Below, one piece after another: positions 27,338 through 30,873 of a DNA stretch of 30,873 bases (position 1 is the stretch's first letter; each line of letters begins with the position of its first letter). The DNA lies in assembly GCA_040508545.1 (NCBI GenBank), contig JBEVMR010000095.1, positions 1-30,873 on the forward strand, given 5' to 3'. Below the pieces are notes generated by a model. That model worked only from the letters and a program-made list of their open reading frames with translations, searched no databases and was not told where the DNA came from. The position numbers were made by a program, and so were the translations under genes. This stretch comes from VRUE01 sp040508545 (GTDB lineage Bacteria; Actinomycetota; Thermoleophilia; Solirubrobacterales; 70-9).

Positions 27338-27700
27338 ATGTTGCACCATGTCCTCCTGGAGGTTTCCGACCTCGACCGGAGCGCGTCCTTCTACGACGCG
27401 CTGCTCGCGCCGCTTGGCTGGCGGCGTCATTTCGAGGAGGACGAGACGATTGGCTGGGGTATCGCCAAGCCCGTCTTCTTCATCGCCGCCCACCATCCGG
27501 CCAAACCGGGCTTCGGCCTGCTCAGCTTCTCGGGGCTGGGGATCGTCGCGGTCAAGGCAGCTTGGGAGCAGGGCGTCGGCAACGGCGGAAAGGCCGTTGG
27601 CGAGCCCGGCGAGCGACGCTCGCACGGCTCCGGCTCCTACTCGGCGTTCCTGCAGGACCCGGACGGGTATGAAATCGAGGTGACGGTCGGCAGTGACTAG
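27338..27700 (+). CDS. VOC-family (glyoxalase/bleomycin-resistance fold) protein
   Basis: The 120-residue protein has one glyoxalase-like domain: LHHVLLEVSDLDRSASFYDALLAPLGW at the N-terminus and FLQDPDGYEIEVTV at the C-terminus. These supply the probable metal ligands (His near the start, Glu near the end). VOC proteins range from lyases to dioxygenases and drug-binding proteins, so the reaction cannot be told. The start is ATG 27338; the frame is open further upstream but without plausible starts. It lies 39 nt before gap, which has its own strong ribosome site. Confidence 0.85.
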   Translation: MLHHVLLEVSDLDRSASFYDALLAPLGWRRHFEEDETIGWGIAKPVFFIAAHHPAKPGFGLLSFSGLGIVAVKAAWEQGVGNGGKAVGEPGERRSHGSGSYSAFLQDPDGYEIEVTVGSD

Positions 27701-27739
27701 CCTCAAACCAACGAATCGATTCCAGGAGGACATGACTTC

Positions 27740-28744
<1,005 letters not shown>

Positions 28745-28763
28745 GCCCCGTCCGGAGGGCGCT

Positions 28764-29951
28764 GTGAGCTTCGCTAAGAAGAGCGTGCGCGACGCCGACG
28801 TCGCCGGCAAGCGGGTTCTCGTCCGCGTCGACTTCAACGTGCCGCTGGACGATGGCCGCGTCGGCGACGACACGCGGATCCGGGCGGCGCTGCCGACGAT
28901 CGAGCTGCTGCGCGAGCGCGGCGCGGCCCTGGTCCTCGTCTCCCACCTGGGCCGGCCGAAGGGTCAGGCCGACCCGGCGCTCTCGATGCAGCCGGTCGGC
29001 GCGCGATTGGGCGAGCTGCTCGGCGCGCCGGTCAAGCAGGCGACAGCGGTGATCGGCGAGGAGGTGGAGACGATGGCTGCAGGGCTGAGCCCGGGCGACG
29101 TGCTGCTGCTCGAGAACGTCCGCTTCGAGCCGGGCGAGACCGAGAACGATCCGGAGCTGGCGAAAGCGCTCGCCGCGCTCGCCGACCTCTACGTCGACGA
29201 CGCCTTCGGTGCCGCCCACCGTGCCCACGCCAGCACCGAGGGCGTCGCCCATCTCCTGCCCGGCTGCGCAGGCCTGCTGCTCGAGCGCGAGGTGACTGAG
29301 CTGACCCGGGCGGTCGAGTCGCCCGAGCGGCCGCTCGTCGTCGTCCTCGGCGGCGCCAAGGTGAGCGACAAGATCGGCGTCATCGAGCGCTTCCTCGCGA
29401 TCGCCGACAGCGTCCTGATCGGCGGCGCGATGTGCTTCAGCTTCTTCCGCGCGCAGGGGATCGCCACCGGCAACTCGCTGGTCGAGGAGGCGGGGATCCC
29501 CCTGGCCGCCGATGCGCTGAAGCGGGCGGCCGGGTCCGATTGCGAGCTCTTGCTGCCGACCGACCTCGTGCTCGGCGAGGAGTTCGACGCCGGAACCGCA
29601 GTGCGCCTCGCCGAGGGCGTCGTCGTCCCGGACGGCTGGATGGGGCTTGACATCGGGCCGGCCAGCGCCGCCGCGTACGCGAAAGCCGTCGCTGCTGCCG
29701 GCACCGTGCTTTGGAACGGGCCGATGGGAGCCTTCGAGCTGGAGCCGTTCGCCGCCGGCACGCGAGCGGTCGCCGAGGCCGTCGCCGAGGCGCCGGGGAC
29801 GACGGTGGTCGGCGGGGGCGACTCGGTGGCGGCGCTGCACCAGTTCGGGTTGGCTGAGAAAGTGGATTGGGTCTCGACCGGAGGAGGAGCCTCGTTGGAG
29901 CTGCTGGAGGGAAAGAAGCTGCCGGGAGTGGAGGCTTTGGAAGATGCCTGA
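28764..29951 (+). CDS. pgk: Phosphoglycerate kinase
   Basis: The kinase makes ATP from 1,3-bisphosphoglycerate. The 395-residue protein contains VLVRVDFNVPLDDGRV, LVSHLGRPKG, LLLENVRFEPGE, VVLGGAKVSDKIGV and the C-terminal VVGGGDSVAAL and STGGGASLELLEGK nucleotide-site motifs. GTG 28764 is chosen because GGAGGG lies 4 nt upstream and the family N-terminus (SFAKKSVRDADVAGKRV) starts there. The last eight bases overlap tpiA. Confidence 0.97.
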   Translation: MSFAKKSVRDADVAGKRVLVRVDFNVPLDDGRVGDDTRIRAALPTIELLRERGAALVLVSHLGRPKGQADPALSMQPVGARLGELLGAPVKQATAVIGEEVETMAAGLSPGDVLLLENVRFEPGETENDPELAKALAALADLYVDDAFGAAHRAHASTEGVAHLLPGCAGLLLEREVTELTRAVESPERPLVVVLGGAKVSDKIGVIERFLAIADSVLIGGAMCFSFFRAQGIATGNSLVEEAGIPLAADALKRAAGSDCELLLPTDLVLGEEFDAGTAVRLAEGVVVPDGWMGLDIGPASAAAYAKAVAAAGTVLWNGPMGAFELEPFAAGTRAVAEAVAEAPGTTVVGGGDSVAALHQFGLAEKVDWVSTGGGASLELLEGKKLPGVEALEDA

Positions 29952-30699
29952 CCGAACCCCCTACATCGCCGCCAACTGGAAGATGCACAAGACCGTCGCC
30001 GAGGCGGCCAGCTTCGTCGACGCGCTGCTGCCGCGGATCGCGGCGACGCAGCACGACGTCGTCATCTGCCCGCCGTTCACCGCGCTCACCGCGGTGGTCG
30101 AGCGTCGCTACGGCACCGCCGTCAAGGTCGCCGCGCAGAACATGCACGAGGATGACGCGGGCGCCTTCACCGGCGAGGTCTCGGCGCCGATGCTGGTCGA
30201 GCTCGACGTCGAGGCGGTGGTGCTGGGCCACTCAGAGCGCCGCCAGTACTTCGACGAGACCGACGAGGCGCTGGCGCGCAAGGTTCCGGCCGCGCTCGCG
30301 GCCGGGCTCGAGCCGATCCTCTGCGTCGGCGAGAGCGAGGAGGCGCGCGACGGCGGCCAGACCAAGGGCGTGCTCGAGCGCCAGCTCCAGGTCGACCTGG
30401 CCGGGGTGGAGTCCGCCAAGCTGGCCGAGGTCGTCATCGCCTACGAGCCGATCTGGGCGATCGGCACCGGTCGCACGGCGACCCCCGAGCAGGCGCAGGA
30501 GGCGTGCGCCTTCATCCGCGACGTGCTGCGCGAGCGCGGCGCCGCGGCCGATGCGGTGCGGATCCTCTACGGCGGCTCGGTCAAGCCCGCCAACGCCGCC
30601 GAGCTGCTGGCTCTGCCCGACGTCGACGGGGCGCTGGTGGGCGGCGCCAGCCTTGACGCCCGGTCATTTCTTGCCATCGTCCAGGCCGCCAGGGGCTAG
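29944..30699 (+). CDS. tpiA: Triosephosphate isomerase
   Basis: The isomerase interconverts dihydroxyacetone phosphate and glyceraldehyde-3-phosphate. The 251-residue barrel has N11 and K13 in AANWKMHK, H96 in VLGHSERRQYF, the catalytic E168 in VIAYEPIWAIGTG, and the phosphate-binding YGGSVKPANA. ATG 29944 overlaps the pgk end by eight bases, behind GGAGG inside pgk. The long upstream open frame is only a shadow of pgk. Confidence 0.97.
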   Translation: MPDRTPYIAANWKMHKTVAEAASFVDALLPRIAATQHDVVICPPFTALTAVVERRYGTAVKVAAQNMHEDDAGAFTGEVSAPMLVELDVEAVVLGHSERRQYFDETDEALARKVPAALAAGLEPILCVGESEEARDGGQTKGVLERQLQVDLAGVESAKLAEVVIAYEPIWAIGTGRTATPEQAQEACAFIRDVLRERGAAADAVRILYGGSVKPANAAELLALPDVDGALVGGASLDARSFLAIVQAARG

Positions 30700-30741
30700 C
30701 CCCGCGCGCCCGGCCCCTGCTTTTCGCGAGACCACCCGTTC

Positions 30742-30873
30742 ATGCTCAACGTTCTGCTGACCATCCTGCACATCATCGCGTCCCTGTTTCTGATCCTCGT
30801 GGTGCTGCTCCAGCAGGGCAAGAGCGGGGGCATGGGGGCGCTCGGGGGCGCGGCGGCGCAGCAGGTCTTCGGC
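30742..30873 (+). CDS. secG: Preprotein translocase subunit SecG (3' end outside window)
   Basis: The 44 visible residues start MLNVLLTILHIIASLFLILVV, continue LLQQGKSGGMGA, and match the first helix and conserved loop of SecG, the small accessory subunit of the SecYEG channel. ATG 30742 is 42 nt after tpiA. The second helix lies past the window end. Position after tpiA is the usual one in actinobacteria. Confidence 0.9.
   Translation, partial: MLNVLLTILHIIASLFLILVVLLQQGKSGGMGALGGAAAQQVFG

Overview
This is a high-GC bacterial window read almost entirely on the plus strand. Three things point to an actinobacterium, most likely class Thermoleophilia (Solirubrobacterales-like). First, gap-pgk-tpiA-secG lies just downstream of uvrC-rapZ. 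Second, many genes start at GTG with a TAnnnT hexamer only 6-10 nt upstream, as in leaderless actinobacterial mRNAs. Third, the large secreted protein carries repeats of the 'ATLNGDVNPN...YFEYG' kind, which I associate with that class. The taxonomic call is inference from style, not from a marker gene search.

Positions 1-10953 form a phosphate and polyphosphate island: pstC (cut by the window edge), pstA, pstB, phoU, ppx, a PHP-domain/glycosyltransferase fusion, ppk1, a DUF47 PhoU-like protein and a Pit-type phosphate permease. High-affinity import (Pst), its regulator (PhoU), polyphosphate synthesis (Ppk) and breakdown (Ppx), and low-affinity transport (DUF47-Pit) sit side by side. A PHO-box-like pair of 11-nt direct repeats lies before the PHP/GT gene. 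A 128-nt imperfect inverted repeat fills most of the gap before pit.

Positions 10986-14952 hold two small membrane proteins, then a Tad/Flp-pilus-like accessory group: two TadE-like proteins, a MinD/CpaE-like protein with a degenerate P-loop, and a 442-residue protein joining a TadG-like membrane anchor to an M15 (VanY-type) peptidase and a lytic transglycosylase. The first and last of these share a 61-nt leader at identical distance from their start codons. A VapBC-type module sits inside this group.

Positions 14976-18882 are a patchwork: a second VapBC pair with a perfect 18-bp palindromic operator, a cupin, a MaoC hydratase, HicAB on the minus strand, GrpB and a methyltransferase. Decayed remnants show that a MaoC-Nudix pair was once present twice.

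Positions 18973-22779 hold a secreted protein with a predicted seven-repeat propeller flanked by FN3-like domains, a strong bidirectional terminator, a cupredoxin lipoprotein and a crotonase-family enzyme. Positions 22842-30873 are core genome: uvrC, rapZ, an ABC-2 export pair, a VOC-family protein, then gap-pgk-tpiA-secG (secG cut by the window end). No tRNA, rRNA, CRISPR array, prophage or transposase was seen, and no gene-free stretch exceeds about 300 bases.
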